A stretch of DNA of 64,000 nt from [Muricauda] lutisoli (nom. illeg.) (lineage in GTDB: Bacteria > Bacteroidota > Bacteroidia > Flavobacteriales > Flavobacteriaceae): positions 1,054,001 through 1,118,000 of the forward strand of contig NZ_JAFLND010000001.1 in assembly GCF_017313105.1 (NCBI RefSeq), read 5' to 3'. Positions 25,617 to 34,657 of this stretch are shown here, in pieces. Under the pieces are notes generated by a model. It saw only the letters and a program-made list of their open reading frames with translations, was not told the DNA's origin and made no database searches. Positions within the stretch are counted from its first letter, which is position 1. The number at the start of each line of letters is the position of its first letter. The translations under genes were made by a program, and so were the position numbers.

Positions 25617-27203
25617 TTAGTTTGGGCGATTCAAATCCTCCAATATTTTTTTAAATCCCAAGGCCACACCGTTGGTCCAACCAAAACCATCCTGTGTAGG
25701 GTACTCCCCTCCTCCGGAAAGTAGGGACAAATCCTCTACGTTGTATTTCTCCATCATTTTGCCTGTGTTGGCGTAAACCTTTTCGTTGAGCGTCAACCAT
25801 CGTGTCATAATTTCCTTGGCCTCGTCCACATAGCCATAGTTCAGCAATCCGTTGACGGCCAACCATTGCAAAGGTGCCCAACCGTTCGGTGCGTCCCATT
25901 GTTGCCCACTGTGCTCCAATGTGGTGACCAACCCACCTTCTTTTAAAAAGGTATTCATGATCACATCTTTGACTTTTGCTGCTTGGTCTGGAGTGGCAAT
26001 TTCAAAAAATAAAGGGGTAACACCTGCCAAGGTAAGTTGAGGGGTCATGGAATTGTCCTCAACATTGTAATCGAAATAAAACCCTTCGGTTTCGTTCCAA
26101 AAATACGCTTGAATCACGGCCGCTCTAGTTTCGGCCAAAGCCAAATAGCGTTGTTGGGATGCTTCGTCACCTTTTAAGCCATGGGCCTTGGCTATTGTTT
26201 TTTCCATAAAATAAAGCAGACAATTAAGGTCTACGGGCAATATGGAAATGGTTTCCGTGGAGGCAAGTCCCCCTGCTTCACCAAACCATCTGCTGCTAAA
26301 ATCCCAACCCGATGCGGCGGCAGAACGTAAATTTTTATAAAGCTGTTGTTTTAACGAATCTGATTCCAAATTTTCGGCAAGCAGATAATCTTCTTTATAC
26401 GATTCGGGTCGAGGCGTATTGCCAGCATCCCAATATCGGTTCAAGGTGTGCCCGTCCCCAAGGTTCACCACCCGTTTTGTTGGATTTAGGCTATCCCCTA
26501 CTTCGGCTCCGTCCATCCAATAGTTGTACTCTTTGGTCATTTGCGGAAGGTATTCGAGCAGTAATGTTTCATTGTCATGGGCAATGGCATCCACCATCAA
26601 GGAAAAATAAGGTGGTTGCGAACGTGTTTTGTAATAATCTCGAGTGCCATTGGGGATGAATCCCAAGGAATCTATCAAAAACGCAAAATTGTTTACCATT
26701 CCTTGGGCGACTTCCTCTTCACCATCTACCATAAGTCCTTCCAGGGTAAAATAACTGTCCCAATAATAGATTTCCTGAAAACGTCCTCCGGGAACAACAT
26801 AGTTGTACGGAAGGGCAATACGGGATGAATTGGCAATGACACTATCCGGGCTTCGCTTTAAAATATCCCACATATTAGAGATATGTTCGTACATGTTTTT
26901 GGTGGTGTCCAGCTTAAACTGAAGCCCTTCCAGGGATTTGTTCTCAAAATTTTTGAGCACAAAACTATCTAGTCTAAATCCCTGATTATCTTTAGTGTTA
27001 AGGTACTCTTCCTCAAGTGTTGCTATATCCTTTTTGGGAACCAGGTCCACAAAGGTTTTGGAATCCTCAAAAACACCGGACATCTGCACAGCCTTGAACA
27101 ATTCTGTTTCGTAGAGGCCGATAGGTTCTTTTTTGGTGGTTTCGGATTGTTTACATGCCACAATAAACAATGGTACCAATAGACCCAACAACAGTTTTTT
27201 CAT
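25617..27203 (-). CDS. Alpha,alpha-trehalase lipoprotein (GH37)
   Basis: A 528-residue trehalase, hydrolysing trehalose to two glucoses in the periplasm or at the outer membrane. It is a lipoprotein (FIVACKQSE). Both GH37 signatures are present: PGGRFQEIYYWDSYFTLEGL (about residues 136-155) and QWDAPNGWAPLQWLAVNGL (about 430-448). The catalytic acid aspartate is expected in AGNTPRPESYKED/SGWDFSSRW and the base glutamate in GGGEYPTQDGFGW. It diverges from a GntR regulator; a perfect palindrome lies in the 86-bp gap, so local GntR control is likely. Confidence 0.93.
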   Translation of the reverse strand: MKKLLLGLLVPLFIVACKQSETTKKEPIGLYETELFKAVQMSGVFEDSKTFVDLVPKKDIATLEEEYLNTKDNQGFRLDSFVLKNFENKSLEGLQFKLDTTKNMYEHISNMWDILKRSPDSVIANSSRIALPYNYVVPGGRFQEIYYWDSYFTLEGLMVDGEEEVAQGMVNNFAFLIDSLGFIPNGTRDYYKTRSQPPYFSLMVDAIAHDNETLLLEYLPQMTKEYNYWMDGAEVGDSLNPTKRVVNLGDGHTLNRYWDAGNTPRPESYKEDYLLAENLESDSLKQQLYKNLRSAAASGWDFSSRWFGEAGGLASTETISILPVDLNCLLYFMEKTIAKAHGLKGDEASQQRYLALAETRAAVIQAYFWNETEGFYFDYNVEDNSMTPQLTLAGVTPLFFEIATPDQAAKVKDVIMNTFLKEGGLVTTLEHSGQQWDAPNGWAPLQWLAVNGLLNYGYVDEAKEIMTRWLTLNEKVYANTGKMMEKYNVEDLSLLSGGGEYPTQDGFGWTNGVALGFKKILEDLNRPN

Positions 27204-27261
27204 GATTTTTAGAATTTTATAGGCTTAAATATATAATAATAAGCCCAATAGAATTCCGTTT

Positions 27262-27275
27262 AATCGTATACGATT
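27262..27275. promoter_or_regulatory. Palindromic GntR-type operator AATCGTATACGATT
   Basis: A perfect 14-bp palindrome centred on GTATAC lies 15 bp before the GntR start and about 60 bp from the trehalase start. GTATAC-centred palindromes are typical of FadR/UxuR-type GntR sites. Confidence 0.65.
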
Positions 27276-27289
27276 TCTATTTTAGTACC

Positions 27290-27928
27290 ATGGGCAAAAG
27301 ACATGTTTTAAGGGACAGCATCAAGGAACATCTGTTGTTTCAGATACAAAAGGGTGAATTACAGGTGGGCAAGACCATTAATTTGGCAGCGCTTTCCAGA
27401 GCTACGGGGATTAGCGTCACCCCTATTCGCGAAGCCTTGAGCCAATTGGAGCATGCGCAGGTGTTGCAAGCCGTTCCCAATCGAGGTTTTGTGGTGGCAA
27501 AGCTTTCCAAGACCGAAGTCAAGAACCTTATCGAAATTGTGGCCCAGTTGGAAGTAATGGCCGTGGAGCAATCCGAGTTCAAACCAGAAGAAATGGAAGT
27601 TTTGGCCAAACTGCATTCTGAAATGGAGGCTACCACAACTATTTCGGAAGGACTGAGGGCCCGATTCAATTTCCATAATCATTTGGTACAACATTGCACC
27701 AATAAAGTGTTGTTGCAAATTTTGAAGGACCTTAAACTTCGACTCCATTTTTACGAATACGATTTTATACAAGATTTTGAATTCTTCAAAAAGCTGAATA
27801 CCCAGACCCGTTCAGTTGTGGAGGCGATCCAACAAGACAATGTACCTACAGCGGCCTTGATCCTGCGAATGCATTGGATGTCGATTTTAGAGCATATCGA
27901 AGCACAAATTCACGTTAAAAATGGTTAA
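27290..27928 (+). CDS. GntR-family regulator (FCD type)
   Basis: A 212-residue regulator. Residues about 8-72 are the GntR winged helix (NLAALSRATGISVTPIREAL, NRGFVVAKL). Residues about 80-205 are an all-helical FCD effector domain with the metal-ligand histidines expected in FNFHNHLVQHC and LRMHWMS. FCD regulators respond to small carboxylates or sugar acids; here the divergent trehalase suggests a sugar-related effector (inference). Confidence 0.92.
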   Translation: MGKRHVLRDSIKEHLLFQIQKGELQVGKTINLAALSRATGISVTPIREALSQLEHAQVLQAVPNRGFVVAKLSKTEVKNLIEIVAQLEVMAVEQSEFKPEEMEVLAKLHSEMEATTTISEGLRARFNFHNHLVQHCTNKVLLQILKDLKLRLHFYEYDFIQDFEFFKKLNTQTRSVVEAIQQDNVPTAALILRMHWMSILEHIEAQIHVKNG

Positions 27929-27985
27929 TCTTCTGATTGTCAAAATAAAATAACGCTAATTTCGTTTTAGGAAAAATAGTTCACA

Positions 27986-28132
27986 ATGAATTACCTGAAC
28001 AAAGAAATAGAAACACGGACCAAGCGAAAGAAATCCAAATCACTTGTAAAAAGACAGATTTCTTGTGGAACTTTTCAAGATTTGGAGACTTTGGATTTGG
28101 ACGGTCATAAAAGTAGGGCCACTAAAATCTAG
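27986..28132 (+). CDS. Possible small basic protein (48 aa)
   Basis: A 48-codon frame from ATG 27986 to TAG 28130-28132. The N-terminal half is strongly basic (RTKRKKSKSLVKRQ), the C-terminal half acidic (FQDLETLDLDG). No family recognised. It lies 57 bp behind the GntR gene and overlaps the stop of the convergent mobA by 4 bp. Coding status is uncertain. Confidence 0.4.
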   Translation: MNYLNKEIETRTKRKKSKSLVKRQISCGTFQDLETLDLDGHKSRATKI

Positions 28133-28758
28133 CTTCCCTCCCGCTCCAACAATTTCTTTTTTACAATGTCATGATCCAACACCGAATTGGCATTGAAAAG
28201 TACTTGGTCATCTTTTGCATGCACCAAGGTACTATCTGTATTCATCAAAAATTTTTTTGGGCTTTTTTGATCGGAGTTTTGCAAAAAGGCTTTGGCCTTT
28301 TCCAATCCTTTGGGCTCCCAAATACAGGCCAATGGTTCCGGTTCCCCAGTCTCGGGACTTACAAAGGCGGTCGCGGACGTATCGGGCTGTCTTTTCACTA
28401 CCAGTTGTTGCAAAGCTTCCAAAGTCATCAAAGGAAGATCACAGGCCAGCACAAGCCAGCCCACATCGGGATATGCATCAAAAGCACTTAATATACCATT
28501 AAAAGGACCCTTGTACCTGTTTTGGTCCACGATGGTCTTGAACCCTTTTGGTACGGTTTCCAACTGTTGTTCCCTAATACTTAAGAATACCTTATCGCAT
28601 ACTTGGTCAAGGAGGTTGTACACGTACTCACGTTGTGGGATGCCATGGTAATCCAACAGCCCTTTGTCCCTCCCCATCCGGGTACTGGCGCCACCCGACA
28701 ACACCAACCCAAATAATTTGGATGTATTTTCACTTGATGATGTGGATTTTGGCTTCAC
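28129..28758 (-). CDS. mobA: Molybdenum cofactor guanylyltransferase-like protein
   Basis: A 209-residue nucleotidyltransferase of the MobA family, which attaches GMP to molybdopterin. The signature GLVLSGGASTRMGRDKGLL is at residues 17-35; further NTP-transferase motifs are NRYKGPFNGILSAF and the metal aspartate in VLACDLPLM. A GTG start is used; an in-frame TAA lies four codons upstream. It follows the moaD-like gene by 16 bp, a two-gene molybdenum cofactor operon. Confidence 0.88.
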   Translation of the reverse strand: MKPKSTSSSENTSKLFGLVLSGGASTRMGRDKGLLDYHGIPQREYVYNLLDQVCDKVFLSIREQQLETVPKGFKTIVDQNRYKGPFNGILSAFDAYPDVGWLVLACDLPLMTLEALQQLVVKRQPDTSATAFVSPETGEPEPLACIWEPKGLEKAKAFLQNSDQKSPKKFLMNTDSTLVHAKDDQVLFNANSVLDHDIVKKKLLEREGS

Positions 28759-28774
28759 AATGATGGTTTACATA

Positions 28775-29026
28775 TCATACCCGTGGCGGCGGAATGAGTG
28801 CAATTTCGTCGTAGGAGTTTATTTGATCATTATCCGAAGCGTAATTTTGGTTCACGGCAACGGTCACCTTGGAGATGGATTTGAGTTCCGGGTATGTATG
28901 TTCAAGAAACTTTTTAAGCTCTCCTACCGTATTTGGAATTTTTTTGCCGCTTAGGCTAGCTGTAGGAACAGAAAGCGTTGGGGTTCCGATAATATCTTTG
29001 GTAGCTCCGAACAAAAGTATTGTCAT
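28775..29026 (-). CDS. moaD: MoaD-like sulfur carrier without the GlyGly tail
   Basis: An 83-residue ubiquitin-fold protein matching the small subunit of molybdopterin synthase (MTILLFGATKDIIG, VGELKKFLEHTYPEL, VAVNQNYA, EIALIPP). In MoaD the protein must end ..PPxxGG for thiocarboxylation; this one ends IPPPRV then stop. No GG occurs within reach in the other forward frames (one reads GYDM then stop). It may be a decayed copy, be processed, or have another role. It is 16 bp upstream of mobA on the same strand. Confidence 0.8.
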   Translation of the reverse strand: MTILLFGATKDIIGTPTLSVPTASLSGKKIPNTVGELKKFLEHTYPELKSISKVTVAVNQNYASDNDQINSYDEIALIPPPRV

Positions 29027-29236
29027 AGTTTCAACCTATTAGTGTTATTGTTTGCTTTGATTTTTGGTTAGATAGGTCGGTAGGTTTTGTTGAGGGTGAA
29101 AATATTAAAAATTGATGGGAACCCTATCATTTTAACAAGTGCAAATTTCTTTTAACTTTTCTTTAGTTTAATTCTTTGGATCATGCATACTTTTCCGTCT
29201 TATTCCACGTTGTGCATGGTGGACCTTAACTTTAAA

Positions 29237-30325
29237 ATGAAAATGAAACACATACTTCAATTTACAATCCTATTATCATTTAGCCTTATTTTGTTTTCCT
29301 GCGGAAACGCGGATGATGATGTCAGTTTTGACATAAACGACAGGGAACTTGGCCTTGGTGAAGAACCTGATGATTGCCTTGGATTTGGAGAGAATGAATT
29401 GTTGCTGTCCATTCAGGATGAATTTACGACCTTGCCCGGAAAGGTTTCCATACTATTTCGGGTATCGGATTTAATGGGCAATCCCATTTCGGGCCTGTCC
29501 GCAGACCAATTTTCCATTTACGAACAAGGTAGAAACGATGACTGTTTCAATTCCATATCCTCTTCGGAATCCTTTGCGCGAATTTCCCCAAACTCACAGG
29601 TGTTCAACAACAACACCCTATTGGTGCTGGATTTGAGCAATAGTGTATTGGAGGGTAGTTTGGATGAGTTAAAAGCGGCCACTACGAGCTTTATCAACAA
29701 TGTAATGCCATCACCAGGCTCGGAATCTTATAGAATGGCCATTTATTGGTTCGATGGTGAGGACGAGCTTCATTTGTTGAACCCGTTGACATCATCGGCT
29801 GCCGAATTAACCGCGTCCGTAGACGGAATAACTGCCGATATCAGCAACGATCCATCAACGGATCTATATGGTGCTGTGATAAAATCAACAAACATCGCAG
29901 CCGATCTGTTGGCCGAGAATGCCGAAGTCATCAATGCGGCATCAGTGGTATTGTTCACCGATGGAACCGACCAAGCATCTCGCTACAGGGAATCCGACGC
30001 CCTACGTGCCGTTGAGGAAGCAGATAGAAACATCTCCTTCTTCACCATTGGATTAGGTGCCGAAATCGACACCGAAGTGTTAACTGAAATTGGAAAGACC
30101 GCTAGTGTATTTGCCAGTAATTCTCAAGAATTGGAAAATACCTTCAACGAAATCTCGCAACGGGTGGAAGAACAGGCAGGCAGCTATTACCTGTTCGAAT
30201 ATTGTACCCCAAAACGTGATGGTAGCGGTGAAAGCAACTTGGTGATCCAGCTTGCACACAATGGACTCCAAGGAGCCGTACAGACCAAGTTCAGCGCCAA
30301 TGGCTTCACTGGAGGTTGCGAATAG
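29237..30325 (+). CDS. Von Willebrand factor A domain lipoprotein
   Basis: A 362-residue lipoprotein. ATG 29237 (or 29243) gives MKHILQF..LFSC with SPII cleavage; the mature N-terminus is acidic (GNADDDVSFD), favouring surface display. The vWA domain spans about residues 125-310 with the MIDAS motif DLSNSV, a later T-x-D region and LFTDGTDQAS. Extracellular protein binding or adhesion is the usual role. Upstream 210 bp contain no gene. Confidence 0.87.
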   Translation: MKMKHILQFTILLSFSLILFSCGNADDDVSFDINDRELGLGEEPDDCLGFGENELLLSIQDEFTTLPGKVSILFRVSDLMGNPISGLSADQFSIYEQGRNDDCFNSISSSESFARISPNSQVFNNNTLLVLDLSNSVLEGSLDELKAATTSFINNVMPSPGSESYRMAIYWFDGEDELHLLNPLTSSAAELTASVDGITADISNDPSTDLYGAVIKSTNIAADLLAENAEVINAASVVLFTDGTDQASRYRESDALRAVEEADRNISFFTIGLGAEIDTEVLTEIGKTASVFASNSQELENTFNEISQRVEEQAGSYYLFEYCTPKRDGSGESNLVIQLAHNGLQGAVQTKFSANGFTGGCE

Positions 30326-30397
30326 ATCAAGCGCTTCTGGAATCAGTTAATTTTTGGATTATACGTATCTTGTTCTTCAATTTAACTAAACATACGT

Positions 30398-31345
30398 ATG
30401 AATACCCAAAGAAAAACAGTTTACACTTTTATTTGCGCCTTACTTTTAGGTTTTACAAGCCATATATACGCCCAGCAAATCAGTCCGTTAGAAGGCCGAT
30501 GGGACCTGGAAATGGATTTTATGGGGAAGACCTCCCCTTCTTGGTTGGAAATTAGACATTCGGGAACTGCTACACTCGTAGGCCGTTTTGTTTTTGCTTT
30601 TGGTAGCGCAAGGCCCGTTGCCGAAGTAAAAACTTTTGGTGAGAACAAATTCACTTTTAGTATTCCCAACCAATGGGAACCAAAGGGTAGCGATATGATT
30701 TTCCACGGTGAGCTGGACGGTGATACATTAAAGGGAACCATGATTTATACCGATGGTTCCATTATTCATTGGACCGGTGTAAAAGCTCCAGAATTGGAGT
30801 ACACGGAAAATCCAAAATGGGGAAAGACCATTGATGTTTTCAACGGTAAAGATCTTTCGGGATGGCACGTGGATGGAGAAAAGATCCAATGGGTAGTAAA
30901 AGATGGTATTTTGACCAGTCCAGAGTCCGGTTCCAACTTGATCACCGATGAAAAATTCCAAGATTTTAAACTGCACGTGGAATTCCGCTACCCCGAAGGA
31001 AGCAACAGTGGCATTTACCTGCGTGGACGTTATGAGGTTCAGATTGTGGATAGCGAAGGGTACGAACCTTCCGATATTTACCTAGGTGGTGTATACGGCT
31101 TTTTGGAGCCGAATGAAAATGCATCCAAGCCAGCGGGTGAATGGCAGACCTACGATATCACTTTAATTGGACGAAGGGTCACCGTAACGCTGAATGGGAA
31201 AACTGTAATTTCCGATGCCACCATCCCTGGAATTACAGGAGGTGCTTTGGACAGTAAGGAGGGAGAACCAGGTCCGTTCATGATTCAGGGGGACCACGGC
31301 CCTATTGAGTACAAAAGCTTTGAAGTAACCCCTTTGAAAAATTAG
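30398..31345 (+). CDS. DUF1080 (3-keto-disaccharide hydrolase) protein, two-domain
   Basis: A 315-residue exported protein (signal peptide ending IYAQQ). Residues about 25-135 form an extra beta domain (LEGRWDLEMDFMGKTSP.., GDTLKGTMIYTDGSIIHW); residues about 140-312 are the DUF1080 jelly-roll (FNGKDLSGWHVDGEKIQWV, SNSGIYLRGRYEVQI, GEWQTYDITLIGRRVTVTLNG). The family is proposed to cleave 3-keto-glycosides. It is convergent with a second, single-domain DUF1080 gene, with one shared terminator. Confidence 0.88.
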   Translation: MNTQRKTVYTFICALLLGFTSHIYAQQISPLEGRWDLEMDFMGKTSPSWLEIRHSGTATLVGRFVFAFGSARPVAEVKTFGENKFTFSIPNQWEPKGSDMIFHGELDGDTLKGTMIYTDGSIIHWTGVKAPELEYTENPKWGKTIDVFNGKDLSGWHVDGEKIQWVVKDGILTSPESGSNLITDEKFQDFKLHVEFRYPEGSNSGIYLRGRYEVQIVDSEGYEPSDIYLGGVYGFLEPNENASKPAGEWQTYDITLIGRRVTVTLNGKTVISDATIPGITGGALDSKEGEPGPFMIQGDHGPIEYKSFEVTPLKN

Positions 31346-31364
31346 GAGTTATTGTTTTAGAGAT

Positions 31365-31399
31365 AAAAAAGCCCGATTTGAAAATCGGGCTTTTCTTTT
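31365..31399. terminator. Bidirectional terminator between the two DUF1080 genes
   Basis: A 9-bp stem GCCCGATTT / AAATCGGGC with a 2-3 base loop (31371-31390), flanked by A6 and TTTTC. Confidence 0.9.
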
Positions 31400-31403
31400 G
31401 TTG

Positions 31404-32003
31404 TTAATCCAAAGGAACTAGTTCAATATTGCGCCATTTTACTCGAATACCACCTCCATCGTGTATCTGGAGCGCAATGGCACCTTCGCCTTCCCCAATT
31501 TTTTCATCTTCCAAATGAACCATTTCCACTCCATTGAGCCAAGAAGTGACTTCAGGGCCTTTCACCCGAATTTTCATGGTGTTCCACTCCCCCATTTTTA
31601 ATGCCTTGTCTTTTTCGGGGTCGGGCTTTATCAACCAACCACGACCGTAGGATTCATAAATACCACCCGTATCTTTTCCTGGAGGGGCCACTTCAACCTG
31701 CCAGCCACTTACTTTATTGCCTTCAAAAGTGGATCGGATAAAAACACCACTATTGCCATCGGCCTCTTGTTTAAATTCCAAGGTCAACTCAAAATCCTTG
31801 TAGAATTTTTCCGTGGATAAATAACCGTACTCACCTTTTGGGCCACTCTCGCAGATGAGTTCGCCATCCTCCACAAACCATTTTTCTTCTCCGTGATTGA
31901 CCCAACCATCCAGGTTCTCCCCATTAAAAAGAGCAATGGGTTCTTGTGCAAAAGTCAATTGTGCCATCAACAGGCAAAGTCCTACCAAAATTTGTTTTTT
32001 CAT
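31404..32003 (-). CDS. DUF1080 protein, single-domain
   Basis: A 199-residue exported protein (signal peptide ending TFAQE). It consists of one DUF1080 jelly-roll (LFNGENLDGWVNHGEEKW, NSGVFIRSTFEGNKVSGWQV, GEWNTMKIRVKGPEVTSWLN). It lacks the extra N-terminal domain of its convergent paralogue and differs enough to be an old duplication. Probable periplasmic glycoside or keto-glycoside processing. Confidence 0.9.
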   Translation of the reverse strand: MKKQILVGLCLLMAQLTFAQEPIALFNGENLDGWVNHGEEKWFVEDGELICESGPKGEYGYLSTEKFYKDFELTLEFKQEADGNSGVFIRSTFEGNKVSGWQVEVAPPGKDTGGIYESYGRGWLIKPDPEKDKALKMGEWNTMKIRVKGPEVTSWLNGVEMVHLEDEKIGEGEGAIALQIHDGGGIRVKWRNIELVPLD

Positions 32004-32041
32004 TTGATTTAAAATAAGGTTGTTTGTTAATTTTTGGTTTT

Positions 32042-32506
32042 CTATTTGTTCAGCAGAAAAGGGGAATAATCCCCTCCCGATTTTTTAAGGATATTACTTT
32101 GAAAAGAGATGATCCTATTGTTTTCAATAATAATGGGCAATGCTATTTCTCCACTACAGATAATAAAATAGACTTGTTTAAATTTCGAATAATTTTTTAC
32201 GTATTGATGAAAAGTACTCAAGCTGGAATTTTTAGCTTCATCATAGCTTAACACTTCGTAATCCATGTTGCAATCATCCACTAATTCCTTCCTCATATAT
32301 ATAAAGTACTTTTCTAAAAACGCCAGATAGTTAGGCTTGGACCTAACTTCTTCACCTAGACCGTGAAATTCTTCAATGTTGTTGATTTTACCAGAAACAA
32401 CCAATTCATAAACAAAGTTATTGATCAGAAGTTTTGATTGATCTTGGGCACAACCGTAGAACAATACAACCGCCAAAAAACTTAAGAAAATCGCTCTTGT
32501 TTTCAT
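32042..32506 (-). CDS. Unknown lipoprotein (154 aa)
   Basis: A 154-residue lipoprotein (VLFYGCAQDQ lipobox). The mature part is helical with aromatic and charged residues (YLAFLEKYFIYMRKELVDDC) and ends in a short beta region (GEIALPIIIENNRIISFQ). No family recognised. It lies 38 bp upstream of the DUF1080 gene on the same strand and 40 bp behind the M14 carboxypeptidase gene, so it could belong to that transcript. Confidence 0.7.
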   Translation of the reverse strand: MKTRAIFLSFLAVVLFYGCAQDQSKLLINNFVYELVVSGKINNIEEFHGLGEEVRSKPNYLAFLEKYFIYMRKELVDDCNMDYEVLSYDEAKNSSLSTFHQYVKNYSKFKQVYFIICSGEIALPIIIENNRIISFQSNILKKSGGDYSPFLLNK

Positions 32507-32546
32507 ATTGACGTAAAATATTGGGATGTAATCCAGAGCTTAAACA

Positions 32547-33992
32547 TCAATCAAGAATCAATCCATTACCTGTATGCTGTGCGTCCAAAGGTTTGGCCAG
32601 GTCTATCAGAAAACCATTGACCACGGCGTGTGTCAACTTTCCTTCTTTCTTTAAAAAGAAGGTCGGGTTGATACCGGGCTGTAGCCTAAAGTCCGTTATT
32701 TCGAATTTATCGTCCACCAAAATCAATGGGAAATGTACAAAGGCACTCTTTTCCGGTCTTTCTGTTTTCACATAGGCAACACCTTCTTTTAATAAGCGCA
32801 TGGGATCTTCAATGCGATCCACTTTCTCGACTTTTGGAGGAACCACGGTGTAGCCTTCTGCATCAAAAGTTTTGTAGGCATAGTAAGTGGACAGGTCACC
32901 TTGATCGGCAACTGTGCTTCTGAAATAAAATTCGTTGTGGTTTTCCAAATCCACTTCATTGTTAAAAATCCCCAAGTCAAGAATATAATCATCTCCTAAA
33001 AGTTCATAGGTCGCATTTTCAATTTTAAGATCGAACAACATACGATCGTTACGAGGAATTTTTTCATAATCTTCTATAGGAATATCCTTGTAAGATTCGT
33101 TGGCCATGGTGTACAGGGCGGAAAGAATGGATACATAATTGAGTTTACGGATCTCTTGCTTTTCCGGATCCCCTGGGTACCCTCCAGATTCAATCAAGAT
33201 CAAGCTGGTGCCCCACTTGGCGATATTATCACCAAAGGCCCTAGGTTCAAAATCATCACTATAGCGCCCTACTTGTCCTGGGGCATAGTTTTGTATGATC
33301 TTGTTCATGTACACAATCACTTTCATGGCATTGGCACGTACTTCGTTGATGTCCTTTTCGTAATTGTAAGCCGTTGCCAAATACGAAATGGTGGCGGGTT
33401 TTTCGGTGCGTTCGGCATTGTAGTATTTACTCTGATCATGAAGGTTAAAACCAAAATCGGCATCCAGACTGTCCCGAAGCCGTTTTAAGGTTTGTCCTTC
33501 TGGAGACTGTAACCGAAGAGCATCTCTGTTAATATCGACTCCCAATGCATTCCTGCGTGTAAACACTTCCGCCCCATCGGGGTTGAGCATAGGTAAAAAG
33601 TGAAGTTTCAGGTTGGAAAGTATCGCCTCCTTCTCTTCTTTGAACTCAGGGGCATCCAAAAAATTAAGAATGTCAAAAATCGCTTGGGTGGCCGTAGGTT
33701 CATTTCCGTGCATTTGCGACCACAAAAAAATATTGCTATCCCCGGAACCGATGCTGATCAAGTGCAAATCCCTGCCTACAATGGAGGCTCCAACTTTTTG
33801 AACCTCAAACTTGGGATTGTCCTTAAATTTTTGAATCAAAGGCTGAATGTCGGCATGTTTGATTCTTCGTTCCCCAATACTGGATTCTTTATAGTTTCCA
33901 TACGTCTCGTAGAGTTGGGATGTGAATTTATCCTGTGCTTGCAGGGAAAATCCAAACAATACTATCAATAAAGGTAAAAGCTTCTTTTTCAT
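32547..33992 (-). CDS. M14-family zinc carboxypeptidase, secreted
   Basis: A 481-residue exported metallopeptidase (signal peptide ending SLQAQ). Zinc ligands: H and E of SQMHGNEPTATQAIFD and the histidine in FGFNLHDQSKYY. The general-base glutamate is in GTSLILIESGGYPGD. Residues beyond about 300 form an extra C-terminal beta region. It would trim peptides, perhaps cell-wall peptides. The ATG overlaps the stop of the upstream amidase by 4 bases (ATGA), so translation is likely coupled within a four-gene operon. Confidence 0.92.
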   Translation of the reverse strand: MKKKLLPLLIVLFGFSLQAQDKFTSQLYETYGNYKESSIGERRIKHADIQPLIQKFKDNPKFEVQKVGASIVGRDLHLISIGSGDSNIFLWSQMHGNEPTATQAIFDILNFLDAPEFKEEKEAILSNLKLHFLPMLNPDGAEVFTRRNALGVDINRDALRLQSPEGQTLKRLRDSLDADFGFNLHDQSKYYNAERTEKPATISYLATAYNYEKDINEVRANAMKVIVYMNKIIQNYAPGQVGRYSDDFEPRAFGDNIAKWGTSLILIESGGYPGDPEKQEIRKLNYVSILSALYTMANESYKDIPIEDYEKIPRNDRMLFDLKIENATYELLGDDYILDLGIFNNEVDLENHNEFYFRSTVADQGDLSTYYAYKTFDAEGYTVVPPKVEKVDRIEDPMRLLKEGVAYVKTERPEKSAFVHFPLILVDDKFEITDFRLQPGINPTFFLKKEGKLTHAVVNGFLIDLAKPLDAQHTGNGLILD

Positions 33993-34657
33993 TCGTGTTT
34001 TTTTCTTGGTACAGGTTTAAAATTAAATCTTTTAGTGGCATTCCTTACTTTTTCAACAAAATCCATTCCTGGGTCTGTTTTTTCGGTTCGATACCCATCG
34101 TCCACTTCCAACCAAAGGGGGTGCCCTTCGAACAAGGTGTATTCTTGATGACCGATCACATAGTCAATATCATATTTTGATGCTAAATAGTTCACCAAAA
34201 AAATATTGGATTTGAGCTGTTGTCTGGTCAAGGGCATTCCATCGGTTCCGCCAACATTTTCGATGCCAATGGCACAATGGTTTAAGCCAATTGTATGTCT
34301 TGCCATGGTGGTTTCCGGCATTAATCGGTAAATAGTGCCATCTTGATCAACAAGGAAGTGCGAGGAAACATTTAGGCCGCTCACATTCTCCAAATCGGGC
34401 CGCCAATTGGGCAATGTAGATCTATTAAAGGCTTCAAAGGATTTTTTTAGGGAAGGTATGGCGGTCCAATGCAGGACTACCATTTTGGGGACTATCTTTG
34501 GAGTATCCTGATCAAGTTCGTACCTGTTCAACAAGTATTCCTTGGTCAATTCAATCCGTTGCTCATCAAAAATAATGGGAATATCCACGATTTCCCTTTG
34601 CGTGGAGCATGCTCCAAAAACAATCAAAAATGTAATAGCAATGCCAACTTTTTTCAT
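33989..34657 (-). CDS. N-acetylmuramoyl-L-alanine amidase, lipoprotein
   Basis: A 222-residue amidase_2/PGRP-type enzyme that cuts the bond between muramic acid and the stem peptide. Lipobox FGACST. Zinc-site residues: MVVLHWTAIPSL, then ARHTIGLNHCAIGIENVGG, IGHQEYTLF, and the C-terminal EKTDPGMDF pattern with the last aspartate/lysine. Start overlaps the upstream 3D-domain gene by ATGA, and its own stop overlaps the M14 gene by ATGA. Likely periplasmic muropeptide recycling or wall remodelling. Confidence 0.93.
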   Translation of the reverse strand: MKKVGIAITFLIVFGACSTQREIVDIPIIFDEQRIELTKEYLLNRYELDQDTPKIVPKMVVLHWTAIPSLKKSFEAFNRSTLPNWRPDLENVSGLNVSSHFLVDQDGTIYRLMPETTMARHTIGLNHCAIGIENVGGTDGMPLTRQQLKSNIFLVNYLASKYDIDYVIGHQEYTLFEGHPLWLEVDDGYRTEKTDPGMDFVEKVRNATKRFNFKPVPRKKHE

